Shown here: piece after piece, positions 19,598 through 28,443 of the stretch
How the letters are laid out: every line of letters begins with the position of its first letter
Position numbering within the stretch: position 1 is the stretch's first letter
Origin: Microbulbifer halophilus
GTDB taxonomy: Bacteria > Pseudomonadota > Gammaproteobacteria > Pseudomonadales > Cellvibrionaceae
Assembly (NCBI RefSeq): GCF_026183675.1
Contig: NZ_JAPIVK010000016.1
Span: forward strand, 1 to 64,000
Direction of reading: 5' to 3'
Length of the DNA stretch: 64,000 nt
The notes under the pieces: generated by a model
Seen by the model: only the letters and a program-made list of their open reading frames with translations
Databases searched by the model: none
Told to the model about the DNA's origin: nothing
Position numbers and translations under genes: made by a program

Positions 19598-20860
19598 ATG
19601 CCGAAGAAGAATGCCTTCTACGCCCAATCCGGCGGTGTAACCGCCGTGATCAACGCCTCCGCCTGCGGTGTAATCGAAGCCGCGCGGGAGCATGACGACA
19701 GAATCGACCGGGTCTACGCGGGACTGAACGGCATCGTCGGCGCGCTGCGCGAGGAACTGATCGACGTCAGCCAGGAGAGTGTGGACAGCATCGCCGCACT
19801 GCGCCACACCCCCTCCGGCGCCTTCGGCTCCTGCCGCTACAAGCTCAAGAGCCTGGAGCAGAACCGCGCCGAGTACGAACGCCTGATCGAGGTGTTCAAG
19901 GCCCACGATATCGGCTACTTCTTCTATAACGGCGGTGGCGATTCCGCCGACACTTGCCTCAAGGTCTCCCAGCTTTCCGAAAAGATGGGCTACCCGATCC
20001 GGGCCATCCACATCCCCAAGACCGTCGACAACGACCTGCCCATTACCGACAACTGCCCGGGATTCGGCTCGGTGGCCAAATACGTGGCCGTCTCCACCAA
20101 AGAGGCGGCGCTGGACGTGGCCTCTATGTGCGACACCTCCACCAAGGTTTTTATCCTCGAAGTGATGGGCCGCCACGCCGGCTGGATCGCCGCCGCCGGT
20201 GCCCTGGCCCAGGAAACCGAGGGCGACGCACCGCATGTCATCCTCTTCCCGGAAGTGGCCTTCGACAAGGAGAAGTTCCTCGCCCGGGTGCAGAAAACCG
20301 TGGAGGAGAAAGGCTACTGCGTGATCGTCGCCTCCGAGGGCGCCCAGTATGAAGACGGCACCTTCCTAGCCGACGCCGGCAGCGTCGATGCCTTCGGCCA
20401 CAAGCAGCTCGGCGGTGTGGCCCCCACCCTCGCCAATATGGTGAAAAGCGAACTGGGCCTGAAATACCACTGGGCCCTGGCGGACTACCTGCAGCGCGCC
20501 GCACGCCATATCGCCTCCGCCACCGACGTGGAGCAGGCCTACGCCGTGGGCCGCGCCGCGGTGGAGATGGCGGCGGCCGGCAAGAACGCCATCATGCCGA
20601 CCATCGAGCGCGCGCCCGGCCCGGATTACGACTGGTCCGTGGGCGAGGCGCCGCTGAACGAGATCGCCAACGTCGAGAAGATGATGCCGAAAGAATTTAT
20701 CAGCGAGGACGGTTTCGGCATCACTGCGGCCGGGCGCGACTACCTGCTGCCGCTGATCCAGGGCGAGGACTACCCGCCCTATCATAACGGTGTGCCACAG
20801 TATGCGAAGCTGAAGAAGGTGTTGGTGGAGAAGAAACTGAAGGAGGGTTTCGACGTTTAA
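19598..20860 (+). CDS. pfp: pyrophosphate-dependent 6-phosphofructokinase
   Basis: Phosphorylates fructose 6-phosphate with PPi in place of ATP, reversibly. Substrate motifs are YNGGGDSADT near residue 116, PKTVDNDLPITD (the lysine in PKT is the hallmark of PPi enzymes, where ATP enzymes have PGT) and VMGRHAGWIAA. The length of 420 residues fits the group found in methanotrophs and marine gammaproteobacteria. The start ATG 19598 has CAGGA upstream; 19592 is an alternative. A terminator follows. Together with the soluble pyrophosphatase at 37.5 kb, PPi is a metabolically active currency here (inference). Confidence 0.94.
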   Translation: MPKKNAFYAQSGGVTAVINASACGVIEAAREHDDRIDRVYAGLNGIVGALREELIDVSQESVDSIAALRHTPSGAFGSCRYKLKSLEQNRAEYERLIEVFKAHDIGYFFYNGGGDSADTCLKVSQLSEKMGYPIRAIHIPKTVDNDLPITDNCPGFGSVAKYVAVSTKEAALDVASMCDTSTKVFILEVMGRHAGWIAAAGALAQETEGDAPHVILFPEVAFDKEKFLARVQKTVEEKGYCVIVASEGAQYEDGTFLADAGSVDAFGHKQLGGVAPTLANMVKSELGLKYHWALADYLQRAARHIASATDVEQAYAVGRAAVEMAAAGKNAIMPTIERAPGPDYDWSVGEAPLNEIANVEKMMPKEFISEDGFGITAAGRDYLLPLIQGEDYPPYHNGVPQYAKLKKVLVEKKLKEGFDV

Positions 20861-20888
20861 CGACAAGCGGCGAACCACTGATCAAAGA

Positions 20889-20918
20889 ACCCCGCCTCAA
20901 CTTGGGGCGGATTTTTTC
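20889..20918 (+). terminator. probable rho-independent terminator after pfp
   Basis: CCGCC and GGCGG can pair around TCAACTTGG, followed by ATTTTTTC. It lies 28 bases after the pfp stop. The stem is short but GC-rich. Confidence 0.6.
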
Positions 20919-20944
20919 ATGCATTTACTATCGATATGGAGATT

Positions 20945-20965
20945 AGGGTGCGCCGCGCGCACCCT
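20945..20965. repeat. GGGTGCGCC-type palindrome, copy 2
   Basis: AGGGTGCGC, CGC and GCGCACCCT form a perfect hairpin of the same kind as the element at 23-82. It lies in the convergent gap between pfp and the isomerase gene. Confidence 0.6.
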
Positions 20966-20985
20966 GCGATTGATCCTGGCCGGAT

Positions 20986-21624
20986 TCAGGAATCCAGTAC
21001 TCCACGCACAAAGTCCGCCAACTCCTGATCCCGGCAGTTTTCAAAGAAACACGCCTGGAAACGCTCACCAGTCACCGCAACTTTGACCAGCTCCGGATCG
21101 ATGGCCTTGAGCCCGTCGAGATAGTTTTTGCAGGTGGCTTCCTTGATATGGTCGAGAATGCCGGCGTTGCGCACCTGGGACTCCTTGCGCTCCGGCGGAT
21201 AGCCCTGGCCCCTGGTGCCGGTGAAGGCCTTTTCGAAGATGTAGCGGATATTCAGCTCCGCGCCCCAACCGAAGCCTTTGGCAAACGGGATCGACAGCGC
21301 GTTGCCGTTGTTGATCTGTGCAAACAGGAAGGCATCCGCCGGGTCGATGCAGTAGCCGCAGTTGACACCCGGGTAGGCATTCAGCGACATCAGCGCGCCC
21401 TGCCCGGTGCCGCAGCCGCTGACGACAAAATCCACCGCTTTCGAGTTCAGTAGCAGGCTGCCCATGATACCCAGGTGGATATAGGTCAGGTAGTGGTCGT
21501 TGTCATCGCACATACCGGTGTTGTAAACGGTATGGCCGAGCTCACCCGCGACATCCTCCAGCTCTTTCAGCGCAATGGCGTTCTTGGATGCCTGGCTGAA
21601 TTCGTTCATCAATGCAATTTTCAT
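20986..21624 (-). CDS. RpiB/LacA/LacB family sugar-phosphate isomerase
   Basis: A 212-residue protein of the RpiB/LacAB fold (ribose-5-phosphate or galactose-6-phosphate isomerases), with an N-terminal MKIALMNEFSQASKNAIALK in place of the classic GxDHxG start. The active-site region is VVSGCGTGQGALMSLNAYPG (20 residues). It has a C-terminal extension of about 65 residues (after EKAFTGTRGQGYP) not found in E. coli RpiB. The exact sugar phosphate is uncertain. Start ATG 21624 has AAAGGAG at ideal spacing; 21726 is rejected. Upstream, around 21661-21690, is a fragment resembling the flank of the nested-palindrome repeat. Confidence 0.82.
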   Translation of the reverse strand: MKIALMNEFSQASKNAIALKELEDVAGELGHTVYNTGMCDDNDHYLTYIHLGIMGSLLLNSKAVDFVVSGCGTGQGALMSLNAYPGVNCGYCIDPADAFLFAQINNGNALSIPFAKGFGWGAELNIRYIFEKAFTGTRGQGYPPERKESQVRNAGILDHIKEATCKNYLDGLKAIDPELVKVAVTGERFQACFFENCRDQELADFVRGVLDS

Positions 21625-21660
21625 TCGCTCGATCTCCTTTGTATCCGTTCTCTTCTTCCC

Positions 21661-21690
21661 CGGGGTTCGGAGTTGGAGGTGCCCGCCGAC
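21661..21690. repeat. solitary flank fragment of the nested-palindrome family
   Basis: GGGGTTCGGAGTTGGAGGTG followed by CCCGCCGACGG matches the left flank of copy A (12535-12563, GGTTCCGGAGCGGAGGTGCC) and a fragment near 63013-63040. The rest of the 290-base gap (21625-21914) has no supported gene; it is AT-richer from 21715 to 21860 and presumably holds the isomerase promoter. Confidence 0.45.
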
Positions 21691-21914
21691 GGCGCAACCC
21701 GGTGGGCGATTATAGAGATCTGGCAAAAAATTAAAATTGGTCAGGCAGGAAAACCGCTCTACCTACCGCACAAGCCGACAAAAACCACCCTATTGATCGT
21801 ACTTTGCACAAGTTTCGATCCAGCCACTGGCAATGATGATCGATCCGGTCCCCGCCAATGGATGACCAATTTTGAATACCCGGTTACCAGTCGAGCACCG
21901 GGAATCCGGCCCCA

Positions 21915-22913
21915 TCAGCCATCGGCCCGCTCGCGCAGGATATCGGCGGCAATGTGGAAAGACTCGAGGCGCGCGGCGTGGTCGTGGATGGGCCCGGTGA
22001 CGATCAGCTCGTCCACCGGATTCCGCTCCAGGAAGCGATCTATCCAGGCCGCCACCGTGTCCCGGGACCCCACCGCGGTTTCCGCCAGCGCCTGCTGTAC
22101 CTGCTGGCGCTCCGACAGCGAGGCGACGGTATCCATATCCTCCACCGGCGGCTGCAGCGGCCCGGGCCGGCCCCGGCGCAGGGCGATAAACTGCTGCTCC
22201 AGTGAAGTCATCAGGTAGCGCCCCCGCTCGTCGCTGTCCGCAGCGAACACGTTGATACCCGCTGCGGCGTAGGGTCGCTCGAGATAGGCGGACGGCTCGA
22301 AGTTTTCGCGGTAGAGGCGCAGGGCCTGGCCCAGCATCTGTGGCGCGAAGTGCGAGGCAAACGCGAACGGCAGCCCCAGCGCCGCGGCCAGCTGGGCGCT
22401 GTAGAGGCTCGACCCCAACAGCCAGATGGGCACCTCCAGCCCCACACCCGGCACGGCCATTACGCGCTGACCGGGCTTCTGCGGCTCAAAATAGTGCAGC
22501 AGCTCCCGCACATCCTCCGGGAACTGGTCGGCGGCGTGGCGCGGATCGCGGCGCAGCGCCATCATGGTGGAACCGTCGGTGCCCGGCGCCCGCCCCAAGC
22601 CCAGGTCCACCCGGTCGGGATACAGCGACGCCAGGGTGCCGAACTGCTCGGCAATCACCAGCGGCGCGTGATTGGGCAACATGACACCGCCGGCGGCGAC
22701 GCGGATGTGCTCCGTCCCAGAGGCGATAAACCCCAGCGCCACCGCCGTGGCCGCACTGGCCACGCCCGCCATATTGTGGTGCTCGGCCATCCAGAAGCGC
22801 TTGTAGCCCCAGGCCTCCGCATTCTGCGCCAGATCCCGCGAATTCAACAGCGCCCGCCGGGCGTCGCCGTCGTCGGTAATCGGGGAGAGATCGAGCAGGG
22901 AATAGGTGCGCAT
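21915..22913 (-). CDS. LLM-class flavin-dependent oxidoreductase (MsnO8/YhbW type)
   Basis: Luciferase-like TIM-barrel flavin monooxygenase of 332 residues. Conserved features are LDLSPI at the N terminus, the [10 protein letters not shown] motif, [20 protein letters not shown] (20 residues), and [15 protein letters not shown]. Members of this subgroup oxidise diverse small molecules with FMNH2, and the substrate cannot be told from sequence. Transcribed away from the thiamine operon; the shared 354-base gap holds the TPP riboswitch on the other strand. No partner flavin reductase is adjacent. Confidence 0.88.
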   Translation of the reverse strand: MRTYSLLDLSPITDDGDARRALLNSRDLAQNAEAWGYKRFWMAEHHNMAGVASAATAVALGFIASGTEHIRVAAGGVMLPNHAPLVIAEQFGTLASLYPDRVDLGLGRAPGTDGSTMMALRRDPRHAADQFPEDVRELLHYFEPQKPGQRVMAVPGVGLEVPIWLLGSSLYSAQLAAALGLPFAFASHFAPQMLGQALRLYRENFEPSAYLERPYAAAGINVFAADSDERGRYLMTSLEQQFIALRRGRPGPLQPPVEDMDTVASLSERQQVQQALAETAVGSRDTVAAWIDRFLERNPVDELIVTGPIHDHAARLESFHIAADILRERADG

Positions 22914-23099
22914 AACAACTCCTTATCGCGGGAAAGCGCGGCCCCGGGGGCGGTACGCAATCGGGGAAACAACGGAGCGCAGGTTAGCGCAGCCGCCCAC
23001 CCGGCGGTAGCCGAATCCTGCAAAATGCCGGCCTATCGCCATCGGCCCGGCGATGCCGTTTTCCGCCCCAGCCCCAAAATCTGCTAACATCGCGCCCGC

Positions 23100-23205
23100 A
23101 AAACCTGAGGGGTGGCTTCGGCCTGAGATGCCGGTGGATTCGCAGGATTCCACCCGGCGAACCCTTGAACCTGATCCGGTTAATACCGGCGTAGGAATAG
23201 GTACC
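23100..23205 (+). promoter_or_regulatory. TPP riboswitch (THI element)
   Basis: Contains the diagnostic elements in order: AGGGGTGGC-TTCG-GCCTGAGAT, then ACCCTTGAACCTGATCCGG, then TTAATACCGGCGTAGGAAT. P1 can form from ACCT (23103-23106) and AGGT (23199-23202). It ends about 62 bases before the TonB receptor ATG. No clear T-run follows, so control of translation start is the likelier mode (inference). Thiamine pyrophosphate binding should switch off the whole salvage operon. Confidence 0.96.
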
Positions 23206-23267
23206 CATTCCCTCCTCTTCGCGTCGCACACCGGGTCTCTTTCACTCCACGTCCCCGAGAGAGAGCC

Positions 23268-25412
23268 ATGAATCAAGCAACCAGAACAAACCCCCTCCAC
23301 CGCTGGATCGGCCTCGCGGGCTGCGTCGCCACCGGGTCGGCGATCGCCGCGACAGGCCCCCAGTCCGCAGGGCTCGAAGAAGTCGTTGTCACCAGCCAGT
23401 TTCGCGACAGCGTGCAACTGGAAACACCCACCAGTATCAGCGTCTTCGACGAAAAGGCAATGCGGGCCCGCGGTGCCGGCCACCTGGAGCAACTGCTCAA
23501 CCTGGCCCCCAACGTGAACTTTTCCACCGGTGCCTCCCGCGGCCGCTTTGTGCAGATCCGCGGGATCGGCGAGCGCAGCCAGTTTATCGATCCGGTGAAT
23601 CCGTCCGTGGGCCTGATCATCGACGGCATCGACTTTACCGGCCTGGGCCTGGCGGCCGACACACTGGACATGGATCGGGTGGAAATCCTGCGCGGGCCGC
23701 AGGGCACTGTCTACGGCGCCAACGCCCTGGCCGGCCTGATCACCATGACCAGCAATGCCCCCTCGGCCGAACCCGTGGCGAAAGTGTCCGCGGAAGCCGC
23801 CCAGTACGGCAGCCATGCGCTTTCCGCCGTCACCAGCGGCCCGCTGACCGACAGACTGGGCTACCGGATCGCCGCGCAGAACCGGCAGTCCGACGGCTAT
23901 GTCGAGAACCGCTACCTGGGCCGCGACGACACCCAGAATATCGACGAATCCACACTGCGCGGGAAGCTGCGCTACCGGGCGAGCGACGACCTGCAACTGG
24001 ATTTTACCCTGCTGCATTTCGATATGGACAATGGCTACGACGCCTTCTCGCTGGACAACTCCCGCCACACCCTCTCCGACCAGCCGGGCCGGGATACCCA
24101 GAAAACCCTCGCCGGCGCCCTCAGCAGCCGCTGGACCGGCAGCGACCTGTTTACCCTCGAATCGGTTTTCAGTGCGGCCGATTCGGACACCGAATACGGC
24201 TACGACGAAGACTGGACCTACGTGGGCTTCCACCCGGACGAGTACAGCTCCACCGACAACTACCGGCGCGACAGGGACAACCTGAGTGCCGATATCCGCT
24301 TCGTTTCCACCGAAGAGTCCCGCCTGTTTCGCGACAGCACCGGCTGGGTTGCCGGTGTCTATCTGCGCCGGGAAGAAGAGTCACTGGTGCGCAATGCCAG
24401 TTTCCGCAGCCAGTTCGATACCGACAACGCCGCGCTCTACGGCCAGTTGACCGCGGCCCTCGGCGACCGTTTCAACCTGGTGACCGGCCTGCGGCTGGAA
24501 CAGCGCGAGGCGGATTACGCCGATTCCCTGTCGGTGGCCAGAAAGACCGATGAAAACCTCTGGGGCGGCAACATCACCCTGGAATACAACCGCTCTGAGA
24601 ATACGCTGGTTTACGCCACTCTCTCCCGGGGTTACAAGGCCGGCGGCGTCAACGGCCGCATCATCTCCGCTTCCGCCGGCAACCCGCAGATCGGCAGCGA
24701 CGTCTTCGAGTTCGACACCGAGCAGATGCTCAACTACGAGCTGGGCCTCAAGGGCGCCTGGCTGGACAACCGCCTGCAGGCGCAGGTGGCCGCCTTTTAC
24801 CAGGACCGCAGCGACGTCCAGGCCAAGCAGTCGATCTTCAATCCCGACGACTTCTCCTTCGATGACTTCCTCGCCAACGCCGCCGGCGGACAGACCACCG
24901 GTGTGGAAGCCGAGGCCAACTACCTGGCCACTGAAAAGCTGCGCCTGTTCGCCGCGGCGGGCTGGTTGAATGCGGAGTTCCAGGACTTTGCCAGTTCCTC
25001 CCATGTGGATGCGCGCAACGATTACACCGGCGCCGTATCGCCGCTGGACCTGGATGGGCGCGACCTGGCCCATGCGCCCAACTACCAGTTCTTTACCGGT
25101 GCCGAGTACGCACTGGCGGCGAACCTGGCCCTGCGGCTGGAGGTGGAAGGCAAGGACGACTTCTATTTTTCCAACAGCCACAACGAGAAGTCCACCGCCT
25201 ACGAACTGCTCAACGCGCGCCTGACCTACAGCGGCGACAACTGGGACCTGTCGCTGTGGGGCCGTAACCTGACCGACGAGGTCTATTACACCCGCGGTTT
25301 CTACTTCAGCAACCAGTTCGGCAACAATCCGGCCAACGGTTACGCGCCGGAGGCCTACTACCAGTTGGGCGAGCCGCGCATTGCGGGGATATCCGGCAGC
25401 TATACCTTTTAA
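23268..25412 (+). CDS. TonB-dependent receptor, predicted thiamine (or precursor) uptake
   Basis: A 714-residue outer-membrane beta-barrel receptor with signal peptide (about 1-28), TonB-box-like LEEVVVTS, plug domain (about 45-165, with RVEILRGPQGTVYGANALAG, 20 residues) and barrel ending in the aromatic SGSYTF. The preceding TPP riboswitch and the downstream PnuT transporter point to thiamine or a thiamine precursor as ligand; this is inference from context, though riboswitch-controlled receptors of this kind are known in other bacteria. GAGAGAG precedes the ATG. First gene of a four-gene operon. Confidence 0.9.
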   Translation: MNQATRTNPLHRWIGLAGCVATGSAIAATGPQSAGLEEVVVTSQFRDSVQLETPTSISVFDEKAMRARGAGHLEQLLNLAPNVNFSTGASRGRFVQIRGIGERSQFIDPVNPSVGLIIDGIDFTGLGLAADTLDMDRVEILRGPQGTVYGANALAGLITMTSNAPSAEPVAKVSAEAAQYGSHALSAVTSGPLTDRLGYRIAAQNRQSDGYVENRYLGRDDTQNIDESTLRGKLRYRASDDLQLDFTLLHFDMDNGYDAFSLDNSRHTLSDQPGRDTQKTLAGALSSRWTGSDLFTLESVFSAADSDTEYGYDEDWTYVGFHPDEYSSTDNYRRDRDNLSADIRFVSTEESRLFRDSTGWVAGVYLRREEESLVRNASFRSQFDTDNAALYGQLTAALGDRFNLVTGLRLEQREADYADSLSVARKTDENLWGGNITLEYNRSENTLVYATLSRGYKAGGVNGRIISASAGNPQIGSDVFEFDTEQMLNYELGLKGAWLDNRLQAQVAAFYQDRSDVQAKQSIFNPDDFSFDDFLANAAGGQTTGVEAEANYLATEKLRLFAAAGWLNAEFQDFASSSHVDARNDYTGAVSPLDLDGRDLAHAPNYQFFTGAEYALAANLALRLEVEGKDDFYFSNSHNEKSTAYELLNARLTYSGDNWDLSLWGRNLTDEVYYTRGFYFSNQFGNNPANGYAPEAYYQLGEPRIAGISGSYTF

Positions 25413-25413
25413 C

Positions 25414-25501
25414 TCAAGTTTCGGGGTTCAGGTCGGGGGCTCCGGGCACTGTCCGCTTCCGTAGGATGGGCAAAGGAGCGCAGCGACGTGCCCATCAGCC
25501 G
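25414..25501. repeat. solitary repeat end plus REP unit inside the thiamine operon
   Basis: CTCAAGTTTCGGGGTTCA (25414-25431), immediately after the receptor stop, equals the terminal sequence of nested-palindrome copies B-D, but no partner end is present. At about 25464-25501 lies one GTAGGATGGGCAAAGGAGCG unit with GATGGGC/GCCCATC arms, related to 10379-10447. Hairpins here could reduce expression of the downstream genes relative to the receptor. Confidence 0.6.
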
Positions 25502-25533
25502 GCTTTCAGACAAAACCAGACTGGATCAGCACC

Positions 25534-25797
25534 ATGAAACTATCCGTAGAAATCAGCATGTACCCGTTGAAAGACGAGTACATCCCCGCAATCCGGGATT
25601 TTATCGAGCGCCTGGACAGGCACCCGGCGCTACAGGTCATCACCAATACCATGAGCACCCGGGTATTCGGCGACTACGACCTGCTGATGGACACATTGAA
25701 AGCAGAAATGCGCGCGTCCTACGAGCGATTCGGCCGCGCCATTTTCGTCTGCAAATTTATCGAGGGCGACCTGAGCCCGGATAGCGCCAATGATTAG
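25534..25797 (+). CDS. YkoF-like / MTH1187-family thiamine-binding protein
   Basis: An 87-residue ferredoxin-like protein: MKLSVEISMYPLKDEYIPAI, then FIERL, TNTMSTRVFGDYD and the FVCKFIEGD end. The family includes Bacillus YkoF, which binds thiamine or hydroxymethylpyrimidine through two tandem domains; here there is a single domain, which would need to dimerise. No signal peptide, so it should be cytoplasmic. It overlaps pnuT by eight bases, tying it to thiamine uptake. The assignment rests on motif memory plus operon context. Confidence 0.8.
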   Translation: MKLSVEISMYPLKDEYIPAIRDFIERLDRHPALQVITNTMSTRVFGDYDLLMDTLKAEMRASYERFGRAIFVCKFIEGDLSPDSAND

Positions 25798-26446
25798 CCC
25801 GGAAGTCCGCGATGCCATCGCCACCTCATTTGCGGCCATGTCCCTGTGGGAGCTGGCTGCCGTAGTGCTGGCGCTGGCGTACCTGCTGCTGGCAATGCGG
25901 GAGAAAATTCTCTGCTGGTATGCCGCTTTTTCCAGCACGGCGATCTACCTGGTGCTGTTCTGGGATGTCAGCCTGTTGATGGAGTCCGCCCTGCAGGTAT
26001 TTTATCTGCTGATTGCGGTTTACGGATGGCGGCAGTGGAAAAACAGAAACGGCGGCCAACAGTCGCTGCATATTCACCGCTGGTCACCGACAGTCCACCT
26101 CGCGGCCATTGCCACCGTGGCCCTGTTGACCCTGGTATGCGGCTACGGGTTGCAGCGATATACCGACGCTGCAATGCCCTACCTCGATTCCTTTACCACC
26201 TGGGGCGCGGTGGTCACCACTTACATGGTGACACGCAAGGTACTGGAGAACTGGCTCTACTGGGTGGTCGTCGACGGTGCAGCCATCTACCTGTATATAG
26301 ACCGGGAACTGTACCTGACCGCGGTACTGTTCGTACTGTACGTGATCATCGTCATCATCGGATTTTTCAATTGGCTGGCCCTGTACAGGCAGCAGGCCCG
26401 CGAGAGCAATCCACCATTGATGGCGGAAAGCGGCGTTGCACCATGA
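25790..26446 (+). CDS. pnuT: PnuT-type thiamine transporter (PnuC family)
   Basis: Inner-membrane vitamin permease of 218 residues with about seven hydrophobic segments. PnuC-family hallmarks are YGWRQWKNRN after the third helix and WLYWVVVDGAAIYLYIDREL (20 residues) near the C terminus. PnuT members carry thiamine by facilitated diffusion and depend on intracellular phosphorylation to trap it. The fused context of riboswitch upstream and kinase downstream (ATGA overlap) fits that model closely. Confidence 0.92.
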   Translation: MISPEVRDAIATSFAAMSLWELAAVVLALAYLLLAMREKILCWYAAFSSTAIYLVLFWDVSLLMESALQVFYLLIAVYGWRQWKNRNGGQQSLHIHRWSPTVHLAAIATVALLTLVCGYGLQRYTDAAMPYLDSFTTWGAVVTTYMVTRKVLENWLYWVVVDGAAIYLYIDRELYLTAVLFVLYVIIVIIGFFNWLALYRQQARESNPPLMAESGVAP

Positions 26447-27327
26447 CGGTCGCCGCCGCGGATATCATTCCGGACGACTGGCCGCGCTGGAGCCGCACCA
26501 GACCCACGTTGATCCGCACACTGGCGAACGGGCTGACCAACCGCAGCTTCCTGCTGGCCGCCGGAGAACAGCAACTGGTGCTGCGCAGGAATTCCGTCAT
26601 CAGCGATGCACTGGACCTGAACCGGGACACCGAGGCCCGGGCGCTGCACCTGGCGGACAGTGCCGGGCTATGCGCGCCGCTGGTGTACTGCGACCCCGAG
26701 CACCGTTATCTGGTAACCCGCTATGTTCCCGGCGATCGCTGGAGCCCGGACAACGCCGGCGCATTTGCACAACTCGCCGCCCTGTTGCGCGGTATTCACA
26801 GGCTGCCGGCCATTGATGCCGAACTGGATATCGGCGACAAGATCGACCATTACCGGCGCTCGATCGATACGGGACAATCGCCGTTGCGGTCGTTGCAATC
26901 CCTGCATCAGCCGGTACAGCGGCATGTCGTCGCAGCCGGCGAGTCGGGCAACGGCAAGGTGCTCTGCCACAACGACCTGCTGGCGGACAACCTGATCACC
27001 GGCGCCGATGGAACACTTTATGCGATCGACTGGGAATACGCCGCCACTGGCGATCCATTTTACGACCTGGCGGTTATCTGCGAAGGACAGGGCCTGGACG
27101 GGGACCAGCGGGAAAAGCTGCTGGCGGAATACCTCCGGCACCCGGTTTCGGACATTGACCGGCAACGCCTCGATCACTGGCGGATCATCTACGGCTACCT
27201 GTCGCTACTCTGGTATGCGGTGCAGTGGTCCTGTGGCGCCTTGGGGAGCCGCAGTATGGGCGAAGAAATCAGTGGGCAGATTGAATCTCTATCCGAACTG
27301 ATTTCCATTACCGCCCGTGGTTACTAA
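26443..27327 (+). CDS. phosphotransferase, probable thiamine kinase
   Basis: APH/choline-kinase-fold enzyme of 294 residues. The Brenner-type catalytic motif is CHNDLLADN (D178, N183), and the metal-binding aspartate is in AIDWEYAATGDPFYD (D196). The N-terminal GLTNRSF corresponds to the nucleotide loop. In E. coli ThiK has this fold and phosphorylates thiamine. Its place directly after pnuT, with overlapping ATGA, makes thiamine the likely substrate (inference). Choline or ethanolamine kinase activity cannot be excluded from sequence alone. Last gene of the operon. Confidence 0.85.
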   Translation: MTVAAADIIPDDWPRWSRTRPTLIRTLANGLTNRSFLLAAGEQQLVLRRNSVISDALDLNRDTEARALHLADSAGLCAPLVYCDPEHRYLVTRYVPGDRWSPDNAGAFAQLAALLRGIHRLPAIDAELDIGDKIDHYRRSIDTGQSPLRSLQSLHQPVQRHVVAAGESGNGKVLCHNDLLADNLITGADGTLYAIDWEYAATGDPFYDLAVICEGQGLDGDQREKLLAEYLRHPVSDIDRQRLDHWRIIYGYLSLLWYAVQWSCGALGSRSMGEEISGQIESLSELISITARGY

Positions 27328-27330
27328 GGA

Positions 27331-27446
27331 GTGTATAAGTAGCCCGACATGGAATTTCGGACCGTATGAGGCATGGATGCCGATTACGAGCGTACACGGA
27401 TGCATTCATAGCGTGTCTGAAATTTCATGTCGGGCTACTTATGCAC
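27331..27446 (-). repeat. nested-palindrome element, diverged copy E
   Basis: GTATAAGTAGCCCGACATGG and its inverse (27416-27446) form a long stem. The loop, read on the minus strand, is GACACGCTATGAATGCATCC then GTGTACGCTCGT, clearly related to the GACACGCCGTGAATACGTCC core of the other copies although the arms are different. It sits just after the thiamine operon, convergent with the orphan gene. The remainder of the 294-base gap shows no gene. Confidence 0.75.
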
Positions 27447-27621
27447 GTATTAATAACCAGATGACCGTCGGGTGACGGGACCATAGCGATTCGCTCTATT
27501 CCCTGCTTGTCACCACTCTTCCGGGCAACTTCATAAAGTCCGGCAATCGGGAAAACGACAGGTATTTCAGGCTTTTCGTACAGAAACGGGAAGGATTGTA
27601 TCCTGTGCCGCTCTGTATGGC

Positions 27622-28218
27622 TCAGTCAACAAAGAACCACCCCTTGTGGCCCAAACCAGGGTCCAATTTCTTTCTGGCACCTTCCTCGTAAGTAAATGCA
27701 TTCTTGATGGGCTTCAGGGGTTCGTTGTCCAACAACTTGGAAGCTTCGAGCGCAGTCCCGGAACTGACGGTATAGACAGCTTTCTCGCCAGGGTCATAGA
27801 CGAAGTCACAGCCGAAGCTATAGGATTCCCCGGTTTTACGTAAGTCGATAACTCGCTCACAGCCCATCAACTTCCGGATTTCTGATTCAGTCAACTTTTG
27901 TTCAGTGTTTTCATCACCGTAGTAAATGAGCACATCCGTGGTTTCCGCGAATACCTTTTGGGAGACGAAGTCCTTCAGGGTGGACAGGGCAAATGCCAGA
28001 TCTCTCTCCCCAAACTGAATCGCCTGATTCAGGTGAGCGAGCACTCCCCAATTTCCACTGCCGGACATAACGACCCCGACACAACCGGAAAACCCTGTCG
28101 ACCAGAATTTTGTTTTACCGGTTCTCGAAATTCCTATCAGCCCTGAATCCACATCGGTGAAGGTTCCTGAAAGAGCACCTAGTTTGACCCTGTTATTGTG
28201 TATGTGATTGATTGGCAT
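27622..28218 (-). CDS. orphan protein with possible CheD/CNF-like cysteine deamidase fold
   Basis: A 198-residue soluble protein with no signal peptide. I do not recognise a family with certainty. FSGCVGVVMSGSGNWGVLAH places a cysteine (C46) 16 residues before a histidine (H62) in a hydrophobic, Gly-rich setting, as in CheD and CNF-type glutamine deamidases. This is a pattern-level suggestion only. Start ATG 28218 has GGAAGGGG upstream; the longer frame to 28743 overlaps the nuclease gene and is rejected. Base composition and codon use are clearly less GC-rich than the neighbours, suggesting recent acquisition. No partner gene is recognisable. Confidence 0.6.
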   Translation of the reverse strand: MPINHIHNNRVKLGALSGTFTDVDSGLIGISRTGKTKFWSTGFSGCVGVVMSGSGNWGVLAHLNQAIQFGERDLAFALSTLKDFVSQKVFAETTDVLIYYGDENTEQKLTESEIRKLMGCERVIDLRKTGESYSFGCDFVYDPGEKAVYTVSSGTALEASKLLDNEPLKPIKNAFTYEEGARKKLDPGLGHKGWFFVD

Positions 28219-28415
28219 ACTGAACCCCTTCCATTTTTCAGCTGTTCCATTTTCTCTCGGGACATCCAATAATAGGTGGGGCCTTTTCCCGATACAACCA
28301 TGCCGCCCACCTCTGCAATGTGCCCAAATCCAATGATCTGTCACAGGTTCGACCAAATGGCGAAGGGGTTTACCGGACCGGCATATCTTCAATCGCCCAT
28401 ATCCTGTGGGGACAA

Positions 28416-28443
28416 TAACAAAACGGGCCCCGACAGGGGCCCG
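28416..28443 (-). terminator. rho-independent terminator of the nuclease gene
   Basis: On the minus strand CGGGCCCC-TGTC-GGGGCCCG is followed by TTTTGTTATTG, 25 bases after the nuclease stop. The 250-base stretch 28219-28468 otherwise holds only short, unconvincing open frames. Confidence 0.85.

Noticed and set aside
28179-28301. Short minus-strand frame upstream of the orphan gene, starting MVVSGKGPTYYW
   Set aside because: It reads like real protein and may be a gene remnant, but it is only 40 codons, overlaps the orphan gene's start and has no supported beginning, so it is mentioned only as part of the island.
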